This document shows, one piece after another, positions 9,427-18,492 of a stretch of 64,000 nucleotides of DNA. The stretch lies in assembly GCA_017745175.1 (NCBI GenBank), contig JAGHZY010000010.1, positions 1 to 64,000 of the forward strand, written 5' to 3'. Both the position numbers and the translations under genes were made by a program. Source of the DNA: Sphingopyxis sp. Lineage in GTDB: Bacteria > Pseudomonadota > Alphaproteobacteria > Sphingomonadales > Sphingomonadaceae. The notes beneath the pieces were generated by a model. That model saw nothing but the letters and a program-made list of their open reading frames with translations. It was not told where the DNA came from and made no database searches. Every line of letters begins with the position of its first letter. Positions within the stretch are counted from its first letter, which is position 1.

Positions 9427-9891
9427 ATGGATATCGCCGCCAAAATCGCCGAACTCGGCCTCGAGCTCCCCAAGCCCGCCGCGCCGGTTGCCGCCTATGT
9501 GCCCGTCGTAGAGCACAATGGCCTGCTCTATGTCAGTGGCCAGCTGCCGTTCCGTGACGGGCAGGTCGTCACCGGTCGCCTCGGCGACGATATGGACATC
9601 GCAGGCGGGCAGGACGCCGCGCAGCGCGTCGCGCTGATGCTCGTCGCGCAGATCGGGCAGGCACTCGGAGGCGACTGGTCGCGCGTCGAGCGCGTCGTCA
9701 AGCTCGGCGTGTTCGTCAACAGCACTCCCGGCTTCACCGATCAGGCAAAGGTCGGCAATGGCGCGTCGGAGCTGTTTGAAACGCTGTTCGGCGAAGCGGG
9801 CCGCCACGCGCGCGCCGCGGTCGGCGTCGCGGTGCTGCCGCTCGGCGCCGCGGTCGAGGCCGACGCGATCGTCGCGGTGCGCCCGGCGTAA
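9427..9891 (+). CDS. RidA family protein
   Basis: NGLLYVSGQLPFRDGQVVTGRLGDDMD..VVKLGVFVNSTPGFTDQAKV. Confidence 0.85.
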   Translation: MDIAAKIAELGLELPKPAAPVAAYVPVVEHNGLLYVSGQLPFRDGQVVTGRLGDDMDIAGGQDAAQRVALMLVAQIGQALGGDWSRVERVVKLGVFVNSTPGFTDQAKVGNGASELFETLFGEAGRHARAAVGVAVLPLGAAVEADAIVAVRPA

Positions 9892-9894
9892 GTC

Positions 9895-11046
9895 ATGGCC
9901 GAGGCGGACCCGCCGACACGCACGATCTCGCTCGGTAGCGGCGTCGCCGCGATCGACGCGGCGGCTTGGGACCGCCTTCACGACGGCGGCAATCCGTTTG
10001 TCAGCCATGCCTTCCTGACGCTGCTCGAAGACTCGGGCAGCATCGGGCCGGGCACCGGCTGGCAGGCGGCACCCTTGCTCGTCGAGGATGCCGGCAGCGC
10101 GCTCGTCGCCGCCGCGCCCGCGTATCTCAAGTCGCACAGCCAGGGCGAATATGTCTTCGATCATGCGTGGGCCGACGCCTGGGCCCGCGCGGGCGGCAAT
10201 TATTATCCGAAGCTGCAGATCGCGGCGCCCTTCACGCCCGTGCCGGGCCCGCGCCTGCTGGCGAAGGACAGCGGCGACGCGCTGCTGTTGCTCCGCGCGG
10301 CCGAGGCAGTGGTTCGACAGAATAATCTCTCGTCCGCCCACGCAACCTTTGTCGCCCCCGGACAGATGCCGCTGTTCGAGGAGGCGGGCTGGCTCGTCCG
10401 CCGCGACATCCAGTTTCATTTTGCAAACACCGGCTACGCCAGCTTCGACGATTTCCTCGCGACGCTGAACTCTCAGAAGCGCAAGCAGCTGCGCAAGGAA
10501 CGGTTGCGAGCCGTCGAGGGTCTGCGGATCGCGGAGCTGACAGGTAACGCGATCCGCCCCGAGCACTGGGACGCGATGTGGCTTTTCTATCAGGACACGG
10601 GCGCGCGCAAATGGGGGCATCCCTATCTCACGCGCGAAGCGTTCGACCTGATGGGCGAGCGGATGGCCGACCGGATCATCCTGCTCATCGCCTATGACAG
10701 CGACGAACGTCCGGTCGCGGGCGCGCTGCATTTCCTCGGCGCCGACACGCTCTTCGGCCGCTATTGGGGATGCCTCACCGAGATTCCCTATCTGCATTTC
10801 GAGCTATGCTATTACCGCGCGATCGACATTGCGATCGAACAGGGCCTTGCGCGGGTCGAAGCAGGCGCGCAGGGCGGACACAAGCTGGCGCGCGGCTATG
10901 GTCCGGTCGCGACCTGGTCGGCGCATTTCATCGCCGATCCGGGCTTTCGCCGCGCGGTCGCGGACTACCTCGAACAGGAGCGCCGCGCCGAAGAAAGTGA
11001 AATGGAATGGCTCGAAGGGCATACGCCCTTCAGGCGGAAGGACTAG
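9895..11046 (+). CDS. GNAT family N-acetyltransferase (DUF482/peptidogalycan-type)
   Basis: AAPAYLKSHSQGEYVFDHAWADAWARAGGNYYPKLQIAAPFTPVPGPRLL is characteristic of this family. Confidence 0.85.
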   Translation: MAEADPPTRTISLGSGVAAIDAAAWDRLHDGGNPFVSHAFLTLLEDSGSIGPGTGWQAAPLLVEDAGSALVAAAPAYLKSHSQGEYVFDHAWADAWARAGGNYYPKLQIAAPFTPVPGPRLLAKDSGDALLLLRAAEAVVRQNNLSSAHATFVAPGQMPLFEEAGWLVRRDIQFHFANTGYASFDDFLATLNSQKRKQLRKERLRAVEGLRIAELTGNAIRPEHWDAMWLFYQDTGARKWGHPYLTREAFDLMGERMADRIILLIAYDSDERPVAGALHFLGADTLFGRYWGCLTEIPYLHFELCYYRAIDIAIEQGLARVEAGAQGGHKLARGYGPVATWSAHFIADPGFRRAVADYLEQERRAEESEMEWLEGHTPFRRKD

Positions 11047-11378
11047 GCCGCGAAGCGGCGCGCGGCGGGACGGCGCGCCGTTTCGTCGAGCCATGCGCGC
11101 GCCTGACGCTGCGCTTCGGCGATTTCATCGCGCGACATTTCGTCCGACAGGTCGGCGCGGCATTGCTGGCCTTCGACATTGCCGCCGAGCGCGGCAAGAT
11201 TGAACCATTTATGCGCCTGGATCAGGTCGACATCGACCCCGCCGGTGCCGGTCGAAAAAGCGATACCAAGATCGAAATAGGCATTGGCGTCGCCGCGCGC
11301 GGCGTCGAGCAGACGGCTCTCGATCAGATATTGGGCAGACTTCAGACTATTCGCCATGATAACCCCCTTTGCCTCCAC
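11043..11378 (-). CDS. SEL1-repeat-like protein
   Basis: GDANAYFDLGIAFSTGTGGVDVDLIQAHKWFNLAALGGN. Confidence 0.7.
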   Translation of the reverse strand: MEAKGVIMANSLKSAQYLIESRLLDAARGDANAYFDLGIAFSTGTGGVDVDLIQAHKWFNLAALGGNVEGQQCRADLSDEMSRDEIAEAQRQARAWLDETARRPAARRFAA

Positions 11379-11496
11379 CCCACATGAAGACCTCGGAGTC
11401 AGATTTGCGATTTATGGTCAACAAAGCGTTAACGGTGATCGCGTTTTTTGTGGATATTGTCCGAATGCCCCAGAAATCAGCCGCTCTCCGGATTGA

Positions 11497-12336
11497 TCAA
11501 CCGACGGGCAAATTGTCGATCAGCCGCGTCTTTCCGATCCGTGCCGCCGCGAGAAGGCGTGCTGGCTTCCGCAAGGCGTCCAATCTTTCGAGGCTGTCGG
11601 CATCGGCGAGCGCGACATAATCGACACTGTCGAAGCCCCCCCCGACGATCGCCGCCTCGGCTCGGGCGAGCGTTTCGGCAACATCGGCACCGCCCGCAAT
11701 CGCCTTCGCCGCGGTGTTCAGGGCAACGGGAAAGGCGGTCGCCGCCTTGCGCTGCTCTTTCGACAGATAAGCGTTGCGCGACGATAGCGCGAGCCCGTCA
11801 GTGTCGCGCGCGATTGGCGCGCCCATGATGTCGATTCCGAAGTCGAGGTCGCGTGCCATGCGCCGGATGATCGCAAGCTGCTGCCAGTCCTTCTCGCCGA
11901 AGATCGCGACGTCGGGCCGGACCTGGTTGAACAGTTTGGCGACGACGGTCGCGACGCCGTCGAAATGGCCGGGGCGCGCCGCGCCGCAATAATCGGCACC
12001 GAGTTCGGCGACCTCGATATGCGTGCCGTGCCCGCCGGGATACATCGTCGCGACGTCGGGCGCCCAGAGCAGGCTCGTGCCTTCCTCGACGAGCATCGCG
12101 GCATCGCGTGCCTCGTCGCGCGGATAGGCGTCGAAATCCTCGTTGGGGCCGAACTGCGTCGGATTGACGAAGATCGACACGACCGCATGGTCGGCGACGC
12201 GCCTCGCCATGCGGACGAGCGAGAGGTGGCCGTCGTGCAGCGAACCCATCGTCGGGACCAGCGCGACGCTCTTCCTCCCCTGTTTCAGTGCCGTAACGGC
12301 ACGGTGCAGCATCGCGGTGTCACGGATGATTTGCAC
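11497..12336 (-). CDS. panC: Pantothenate synthetase
   Basis: LVPTMGSLHDGHLSLVRMAR, VSIFVNPTQFGPNEDFDAYPR, FGEKDWQQL. Confidence 0.95.
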   Translation of the reverse strand: MQIIRDTAMLHRAVTALKQGRKSVALVPTMGSLHDGHLSLVRMARRVADHAVVSIFVNPTQFGPNEDFDAYPRDEARDAAMLVEEGTSLLWAPDVATMYPGGHGTHIEVAELGADYCGAARPGHFDGVATVVAKLFNQVRPDVAIFGEKDWQQLAIIRRMARDLDFGIDIMGAPIARDTDGLALSSRNAYLSKEQRKAATAFPVALNTAAKAIAGGADVAETLARAEAAIVGGGFDSVDYVALADADSLERLDALRKPARLLAAARIGKTRLIDNLPVG

Positions 12337-12422
12337 GGTTGGTCGCCCTCCGATATTGGCGCGACTATATCACTTCGCGCGTCGGCCGCCCATGCCGCGC
12401 TAACAGGAAAATCGCAACGCTC

Positions 12423-13232
12423 ATGACGAAGCCAGCACCGCACCGCATCATCTTTGCCAATGAAAAGGGCGGGACCGGCAAATCGACCTGTGCGGTGCAT
12501 TTCGCGGTGGCGCTGGCGACGCAGGGCTGGCGCGTCGCGGGGATCGACCTCGACCCGCGCCAGCGCACCTTCCACCGCTATCTCGAAAATCGCGAACAGA
12601 CCGCAAAACGCCGCGAGGTCGCATTGCCGACCCCGCGCTTCGAGGTGTTCAACGGATCGACGGTCGAGGAACTCGACGAACAGGTCGAACGGCTTTCCGA
12701 AGATGCCGACTATCTGATCGCCGACACGCCGGGACGCGACGATGTCTTCGCGCGCCACCTTGCGACGAGCGCCGATACGCTGGTGACCCCGATCAACGAC
12801 AGCTTCATCGACTTCGACCTGATCGGGCAGGTCGATCCCGAAACCTTCCAGGTGACGCGCCCCAGCTTCTATTCGGAGCTGATCTGGGACACGCGCAAGG
12901 CGCGCGCGAAGAGCGATGGCCGGACGATCGACTGGATCATCCTCAGGAATCGTCTCCAGCATGTCGACGCACATAATATGCGCCGCGTCGGCGAAGCGCT
13001 GACCCAGCTGTCGCGCCGCGTCGGCTTCCGCGTCATCCCCGGGCTCGGCGAGCGCGTCATCTATCGCGAGCTTTTCCCGGCTGGCCTCACCCTGCTCGAC
13101 AAGGCGCATCTCGGCGGCATGGGAATCGGCCACGTCGTCGCGCGGCAGGAACTCCGTGAGGCGATGGGTGGACTGAACCTGCCGGCGCGCGAGCGATTGC
13201 ATCCGGACGGGGACCTGTTCGCCGCTGCCTAA
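12423..13232 (+). CDS. mipZ: MipZ-like ParA-family division-site ATPase
   Basis: IIFANEKGGTGKSTCAVHFAVALATQGWRVAGIDLDPRQRTFHRYLENR; ADTPGRDD. Confidence 0.85.
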   Translation: MTKPAPHRIIFANEKGGTGKSTCAVHFAVALATQGWRVAGIDLDPRQRTFHRYLENREQTAKRREVALPTPRFEVFNGSTVEELDEQVERLSEDADYLIADTPGRDDVFARHLATSADTLVTPINDSFIDFDLIGQVDPETFQVTRPSFYSELIWDTRKARAKSDGRTIDWIILRNRLQHVDAHNMRRVGEALTQLSRRVGFRVIPGLGERVIYRELFPAGLTLLDKAHLGGMGIGHVVARQELREAMGGLNLPARERLHPDGDLFAAA

Positions 13233-13286
13233 GGGTCCGTACTCAGTTACAGCGCCTCGACGGCGCGGTAACTGAGTACGGACCCT
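13232..13286. repeat. 55-nt near-perfect inverted repeat/hairpin between mipZ and pgm
   Basis: AGGGTCCGTACTCAGTTAC (13232-13250) and GTAACTGAGTACGGACCCT (13268-13286) are exact reverse complements; inner GCGCC/GGCGC extends the stem. Confidence 0.95.
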
Positions 13287-13314
13287 AGCCCTTCTCTCCC
13301 CAAGAGGTTCAAAC

Positions 13315-14697
13315 ATGACGCACAATTTCCATTCGACGATGCTTCGCGAATATGACATCCGCGGGGTCGTCGGCGACACGCTGTCCGACGCCGATGCCTA
13401 TGCCATCGGCCGCAGCTTCGCGACGATGATCCGCCGCGCGGGCGGCAAGTGTGTCGCGGTGGGCTATGACGGCCGCCTCTCGTCGCCGATGCTCGCCGAC
13501 GCACTGATCGCCGGGGTCAACGCCGCGGGAGTTGATGCCCTCAACGTCGGGCTCGGGCCGACGCCGATGCTCTACTATGCCGCGTCAACCGAGGATGTGG
13601 ACGGCGGCATACAGATAACCGGCAGCCACAACCCCCCCGACTATAACGGTTTCAAGATGGTGTTTCAGGGGCGCCCCTTCTTCGGTGCCGACATTCAGCG
13701 GATCGGCGAAATGGCCGCCGCCGGCGACTGGGATGCGGGCGAAGGCTCGGTGGAGAGCATCGATATCGTCGATGCTTATGTCGACCGGCTCGTCGAGGGC
13801 TTCGCGGGCGGCGCCTTTCGCATCGGCTGGGATGCCGGCAACGGCGCCGCGGGCACCGTCATTGAAAAGCTCACCGCGCGCCTTCCGGGCGAGCATCACC
13901 TGTTGTTCACCGATATCGATGGCCATTTCCCGAACCACCATCCCGACCCGACCGAGGAAAAGAATCTCGCCGATCTTCGGAAACTCGTCGCCGAGAAGAG
14001 CCTCGATTTCGGCGTCGCTTTCGATGGAGACGGCGACCGCATCGGCGCGATCGACGGCGAGGGCCGTGTGATCTGGGGCGACCAGCTCCTCCAGATCTAT
14101 GCCGCCGCAGTGCTCAGGGACCTGCCCGGCGCGACCGTCATCGCCGATGTGAAGGCGAGCCAGGCGCTGTTCGATCGTGTCGCCGAACTCGGCGGCCAGC
14201 CGCTGATGTGGAAGACCGGCCACAGCCTGATCAAGGCGAAGATGAAGGAAACCGCGAGCCCGCTGGCCGGCGAGATGAGTGGGCATATCTTCTTCGCCGA
14301 TCGCTACTATGGCTATGACGACGCGCCTTATGCCGCGGTGCGGCTGATCGAGGCGGCGACGAAGCTGGGGCAGAGCGTTACCGTGCTGCGCGGCAGCATG
14401 GCACCGATGGTCAACACCCCCGAAATGCGCTTCCGGGTCGACGAGAGCCGCAAGTTCGCCATTGTGGACGAGGTTCTGGACCGGCTCGCCGAATCGGGCG
14501 CGCAAGTCGACCGCACCGACGGCGCGCGTGTGCTCACCGACGACGGCTGGTGGCTGCTCCGTGCCTCGAACACGCAGGACGTTCTCGTCGCGCGCGCCGA
14601 GGCAAAGGACGAGGCGGCGCTGGCGCGGCTGCTCGCGGCGATCGACGAGCAGCTCGCGCTGTCGGGGATCGTGCGGGGACAGCAGGCGGCGCATTAG
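13315..14697 (+). CDS. Phosphomannomutase/phosphoglucomutase
   Basis: [43 protein letters not shown]. Confidence 0.95.
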   Translation: MTHNFHSTMLREYDIRGVVGDTLSDADAYAIGRSFATMIRRAGGKCVAVGYDGRLSSPMLADALIAGVNAAGVDALNVGLGPTPMLYYAASTEDVDGGIQITGSHNPPDYNGFKMVFQGRPFFGADIQRIGEMAAAGDWDAGEGSVESIDIVDAYVDRLVEGFAGGAFRIGWDAGNGAAGTVIEKLTARLPGEHHLLFTDIDGHFPNHHPDPTEEKNLADLRKLVAEKSLDFGVAFDGDGDRIGAIDGEGRVIWGDQLLQIYAAAVLRDLPGATVIADVKASQALFDRVAELGGQPLMWKTGHSLIKAKMKETASPLAGEMSGHIFFADRYYGYDDAPYAAVRLIEAATKLGQSVTVLRGSMAPMVNTPEMRFRVDESRKFAIVDEVLDRLAESGAQVDRTDGARVLTDDGWWLLRASNTQDVLVARAEAKDEAALARLLAAIDEQLALSGIVRGQQAAH

Positions 14698-14808
14698 ACG
14701 CCGCCGCTCGCGCCGATTTCATTGCCCTGCAAAAATCTTGCCAGATTGACGTTCGCCGCGTCGCTGGGGTAACGCCGCCCGGAGGCTAGAAACGGAACCG
14801 ACCGACCT

Positions 14809-15624
14809 ATGACCGACGACGAATCCACTGCGGGCACGCTGACCGAGGGCGATCATGGCGTCACCGAGCACAAGGCGCATGTGCGCGAGGACGCGGCGGC
14901 GGGCAACGGCCTCGCGGTCATCTCGATCGCCAAAAGCTATGACAAGCGCGTAGTGCTGTCGGATGTCTCGCTGTCGGTCGGCAAGGGTGAGGTCGTCGGC
15001 CTGCTCGGCCCGAACGGCGCTGGCAAGACGACCTGCTTCTATTCGATCATGGGGCTGGTGAAGCCCGACGCAGGGCGCATCATGCTCGACGGTGCCGATA
15101 TCACCGCGCTGCCGATGTACCGCCGCGCGATCCTCGGCCTCGGTTACCTGCCGCAGGAAACCTCGATCTTTCGCGGGATGACCGTCGAGCAGAATATCGG
15201 CGCGGTGCTCGAGCTCAGCGAGCCCGACAAGATCGCGCGCGAGCGGCGCATGGAAGAACTGCTCGACGAATTCGGCCTCACGCGCCTCCGCGATTCGGCG
15301 GCGATGGCGCTGTCGGGCGGCGAACGGCGCCGCGCCGAAATCGCGCGCGCGCTGGCTGCGAACCCCTCGATCATGCTGCTCGACGAACCCTTCGCGGGCA
15401 TCGATCCGCTGTCGATCAGCGACATCCGTGACCTTGTCGCGGACCTCAAGACGCGCGGGATCGGCGTGCTGATCACCGACCATAATGTGCGCGAGACGCT
15501 CGACCTCGTCGACCGCGCCTGCATCATCTACGACGGCAAGGTGCTGCTTGCCGGCTCGCCGGCCGAACTCGTCGCCGACCCCGAGGTGCGCCGCCTCTAT
15601 CTCGGCGAGGGTTTCTCCCTGTGA
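14809..15624 (+). CDS. lptB: LPS export ABC transporter ATP-binding protein
   Basis: Walker A GPNGAGKTTCFYSIMGLVKPDAG, LSGGERRRAEIARALA, LDEPFAGIDPLS. Confidence 0.95.
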   Translation: MTDDESTAGTLTEGDHGVTEHKAHVREDAAAGNGLAVISIAKSYDKRVVLSDVSLSVGKGEVVGLLGPNGAGKTTCFYSIMGLVKPDAGRIMLDGADITALPMYRRAILGLGYLPQETSIFRGMTVEQNIGAVLELSEPDKIARERRMEELLDEFGLTRLRDSAAMALSGGERRRAEIARALAANPSIMLLDEPFAGIDPLSISDIRDLVADLKTRGIGVLITDHNVRETLDLVDRACIIYDGKVLLAGSPAELVADPEVRRLYLGEGFSL

Positions 15625-15639
15625 TGTGGTGATCCACTG

Positions 15640-17106
15640 ATGGCGTTGGGTCCGCGCCTCGATCTCCGCCAGTCGCAATCGCTGGTGATGACGCCGCAGC
15701 TGCAGCAAGCGATCAAGCTGCTGGCGCTGTCGAACCTCGAACTCGAAGCCTATCTGGCCGAAGCGCTCGAGGGCAATCCGCTGCTCGATACGGCGTCGGC
15801 GGACAGCGACGGCAGCGCGGGTGATCCCGATTTCGCGCCCGGCGCCGATGCGCCGACGACCGAAGCCGCGTCGCTCGACGCCGACCAAGCGCTTGCCGCG
15901 GACGGCGGCAGCGCGAACGACCTCGATGTCGACCTGGCCGCCGACAGCTTCCATCATGACAGCGCGAGCGACAATGTCGGCCTGTCGGGACCCGGCGAGG
16001 ATATCGATTTCGACAGCTTCGCCGAGCATGAGGGCACGCTCCACGACCATCTGCTCGCGCAGGTCGGCGAGCGGTTCAGCGGCATCGAGGCGATCGTCGC
16101 GGGGCAGCTCGTCGCGCTGATCGACGAGGCGGGATATCTGCGCGCCGACCTTGCCGAACTCGCCGCTCAACTCGGCGTCCCGCTTGCGCTGCTCGAAGAG
16201 GTGCTGGCGGGCATCCAATGCTTCGATCCGTCGGGGGTCGGCGGACGCGACCTTGCCGAATGTATTGCGATCCAGGCGCGCGAGGCCGACCGCTACGACC
16301 CCGCGATGGCGACGATGATCGCGCATCTCGACCTCGTCGCGAAGGGTGCTTTCCCGCAATTGAAGCGCATTTGCGGGGTCGACGACGAGGATCTCGCCGA
16401 CATGATTCGCGAACTGCGAGGCTATGATCCCCGGCCGGGGCTGAAATATGGCGGCGAGGGCGCGCCGGCGGTCGTCCCTGACCTTTATATCCGCCAGACC
16501 GCAAAGGGCTGGGCGGTCGAGATCAACAACGGCACGCTGCCCCGACTGCTCGTCAACCGCCGCTACTATACCGAGCTGGCGCAGGGCGCGGCGGCGAAGA
16601 GCAAGGCGTGGCTGTCGGAGCAACTCGCCGGTGCGAACTGGCTCGTCCGTGCGCTCGATCAGCGCCAGCGCACGATCGTCAAGGTCGCGAGCGAGATCGT
16701 GAAGCAGCAGGAGGGCTTTTTCCTCAACGGCGTCGCGCATATGCGCCCGCTGACGCTGCGACAGGTCGCCGAGGCAATCGGCATGCACGAATCGACCGTC
16801 AGCCGCGTCACCAGCAACAAGTATCTCAGCTGCGCGCGCGGGCTGTTCGAGCTCAAATATTTCTTCTCGTCGGGGATTTCGGCCGTCGAGGGTGATGGTG
16901 CGGTGTCGGCCGAGGCGGTCAAGAGCCGGATCAAGGCGATGATCGAAGCCGAGGATGCGAAAGCGATCCTGTCCGACGAAACCATCGCGCAGAAGCTGTC
17001 GGCCGAGGGACACGACATCGCGCGGCGCACCGTCGTCAAATATCGCGAGGCGATGGGCTATGGTTCTTCGGTGCAAAGGCGGCGGCAAAAGGCGTTGGCG
17101 GGGTAG
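15640..17106 (+). CDS. rpoN: RNA polymerase sigma-54 factor
   Basis: N-terminal QSLVMTPQLQQAIKLLALSNLEL; C-terminal RRTVVKYREAMGYGSSVQRRR (RpoN box). Confidence 0.97.
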   Translation: MALGPRLDLRQSQSLVMTPQLQQAIKLLALSNLELEAYLAEALEGNPLLDTASADSDGSAGDPDFAPGADAPTTEAASLDADQALAADGGSANDLDVDLAADSFHHDSASDNVGLSGPGEDIDFDSFAEHEGTLHDHLLAQVGERFSGIEAIVAGQLVALIDEAGYLRADLAELAAQLGVPLALLEEVLAGIQCFDPSGVGGRDLAECIAIQAREADRYDPAMATMIAHLDLVAKGAFPQLKRICGVDDEDLADMIRELRGYDPRPGLKYGGEGAPAVVPDLYIRQTAKGWAVEINNGTLPRLLVNRRYYTELAQGAAAKSKAWLSEQLAGANWLVRALDQRQRTIVKVASEIVKQQEGFFLNGVAHMRPLTLRQVAEAIGMHESTVSRVTSNKYLSCARGLFELKYFFSSGISAVEGDGAVSAEAVKSRIKAMIEAEDAKAILSDETIAQKLSAEGHDIARRTVVKYREAMGYGSSVQRRRQKALAG

Positions 17107-17111
17107 ATATT

Positions 17112-17203
17112 GATTCGCGCGGAGCGCAGAGACCGCAGAGGATGAAGAAGGCGGCAGAGCCGCCAATCTCTCGTCTCCGCGTCTCCGCGTGAACCTTTTA
17201 ATG
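17112..17203. repeat. Intergenic imperfect inverted repeat with CGCGGAG-type units
   Basis: ttcgcgcggagcgcagagaccgcagagg ... GGCGGC-AGA-GCCGCC ... tctcgtctccgcgtctccgcgtgaa; arms imperfectly complementary. Confidence 0.6.
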
Positions 17204-17222
17204 GCGGGAGCGCCGGGAACGG

Positions 17223-17251
17223 TTGACTTTTTTCCCGCTTCCCCATAGTTG
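17223..17251 (+). promoter_or_regulatory. Candidate sigma-70 promoter for rpmJ
   Basis: TTGACT (17223-17228), 17-nt spacer, TAGTTG. Confidence 0.4.
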
Positions 17252-17293
17252 CGCCGCTTCGCGTAGCAACGCCAAGATTTACGGACAGAGATC

Positions 17294-17419
17294 ATGAAGA
17301 TTCGCAACAGCCTGAAGTCGCTGAAGGACCGCCACCGGGATAACCGCGTTATCCGCCGCCGTGGCCGCACCTATGTGATCAACAAGACCAACCGCCGCTT
17401 CAAGGCGCGCCAGGGCTGA
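17294..17419 (+). CDS. rpmJ: 50S ribosomal protein L36
   Basis: 41 aa [41 protein letters not shown]. Confidence 0.95.
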   Translation: MKIRNSLKSLKDRHRDNRVIRRRGRTYVINKTNRRFKARQG

Positions 17420-17516
17420 TGGCCCTGCCGGGGCGTTTCCCGCCCCGCGCGCATAGCCAAGTTAGCGTGACGCCGTCGGATGCTTCCGGCGGCGCTTTCG
17501 CGTGTCCGGAGCAGCC

Positions 17517-18128
17517 ATGATTCGCCAGAGCGTGATCTTCGACGTCGGCCGCGTCCTCTTCGACTGGGACCTGCGCTATCTGTTCGCCAAGCTGATCGAC
17601 GACACGGACGAACTCGAATGGTTCGTGATCAACGTCGTCACGCCCGGGTGGCATTTCCAGCACGACGCCGGCCGCCCGCTCGCCGAGATGGTCCCCGAGC
17701 GGAAAGCCGCGTTCCCCGATCATGCGCCGCTGATCGACGCCTATGCGACGCGCTTCAACGAGACGATCCCCGGCCCGATGCCGGGCAGCCTCGAACTCGT
17801 CGAACGCCTCGACGCCGCGGGTGTGCCCTTGTTCGCGATCACCAATTTCGGCCATGAATTCTGGGAGGCCTTCCGCCCGACCCAGCCGGTCTTCGACCGA
17901 TTCCGCGATATCATCGTCTCGGGCACCGAGAGACTGATGAAGCCCGATCCGGCGATCTACGCGCTCGCGATCGAGCGATTCGGCATCGACCCCGCGGGTG
18001 CGATCTTCATCGACGACAATGCCGCCAATGTCGCAGGCGCCGAATCGGCCGGGATTGCGGGGCACCAGTTCGTGGATGCGCCTAGGCTGGAGGCCGAACT
18101 GACCGCGCGCGGATATTTGTCAGCTTGA
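17517..18128 (+). CDS. HAD-IA family hydrolase
   Basis: VIFDVGRVLFDWD, ITNFGHEFW, IFIDDNAANVAGA. Confidence 0.85.
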   Translation: MIRQSVIFDVGRVLFDWDLRYLFAKLIDDTDELEWFVINVVTPGWHFQHDAGRPLAEMVPERKAAFPDHAPLIDAYATRFNETIPGPMPGSLELVERLDAAGVPLFAITNFGHEFWEAFRPTQPVFDRFRDIIVSGTERLMKPDPAIYALAIERFGIDPAGAIFIDDNAANVAGAESAGIAGHQFVDAPRLEAELTARGYLSA

Positions 18129-18470
18129 TGAGCAGGGCGGACCGCCTCGAACGTCTCGACACACGTCGAGTCGAGCTTGAAGCCGAATATGAGCAAGTGC
18201 TGCTCGAGGCCCTTGCGCAAGGTTGCTGCTGGTTCGTGGGGCTTGTTCGATCACAATCAAGATCGCGCGACCCGCGCCAAATGGAAACCCATCGTCACAG
18301 ATTTGTGCGACCGGGGCGAAGAAATTGACCAGATGCGCTATCAGCTGGGCTTGCAGCCGTTCGCATTGCACGAGGAGTTCGAGGCATCGCGCGGCCCCGT
18401 CTCGACAAACGCTCCTGGCGAACCGAAACAGGCAAAGGCGTGGCTGGAGCGATTGGGCAAGGAACTTTAG
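18125..18470 (+). pseudogene. Small hypothetical gene disrupted by apparent +1 frameshift
   Basis: Frame starting 18125 reads MMSRADRLERLDTRRVELEAEYEQVLLEALAQ; a coherent continuation VAAGSWGLFDHNQDRATRAKWKPIVTDLCDRGEEID... lies one nt later; likely extra G at 18221/18222. Confidence 0.55.
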
Positions 18471-18492
18471 CCCAATCGTTTAGGCCGGTGCC

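Noticed and set aside
14719-17370. 883-aa minus-strand ORF antisense to lptB/rpoN
   Set aside because: GC-rich antisense open frame; Arg/His-rich low-complexity translation; opposite strand has clear families. Same logic applies to the other long shadow ORFs (e.g. 1283..3310, 27116..28945, 45968..48526, 48433..50130, 59048..61222).
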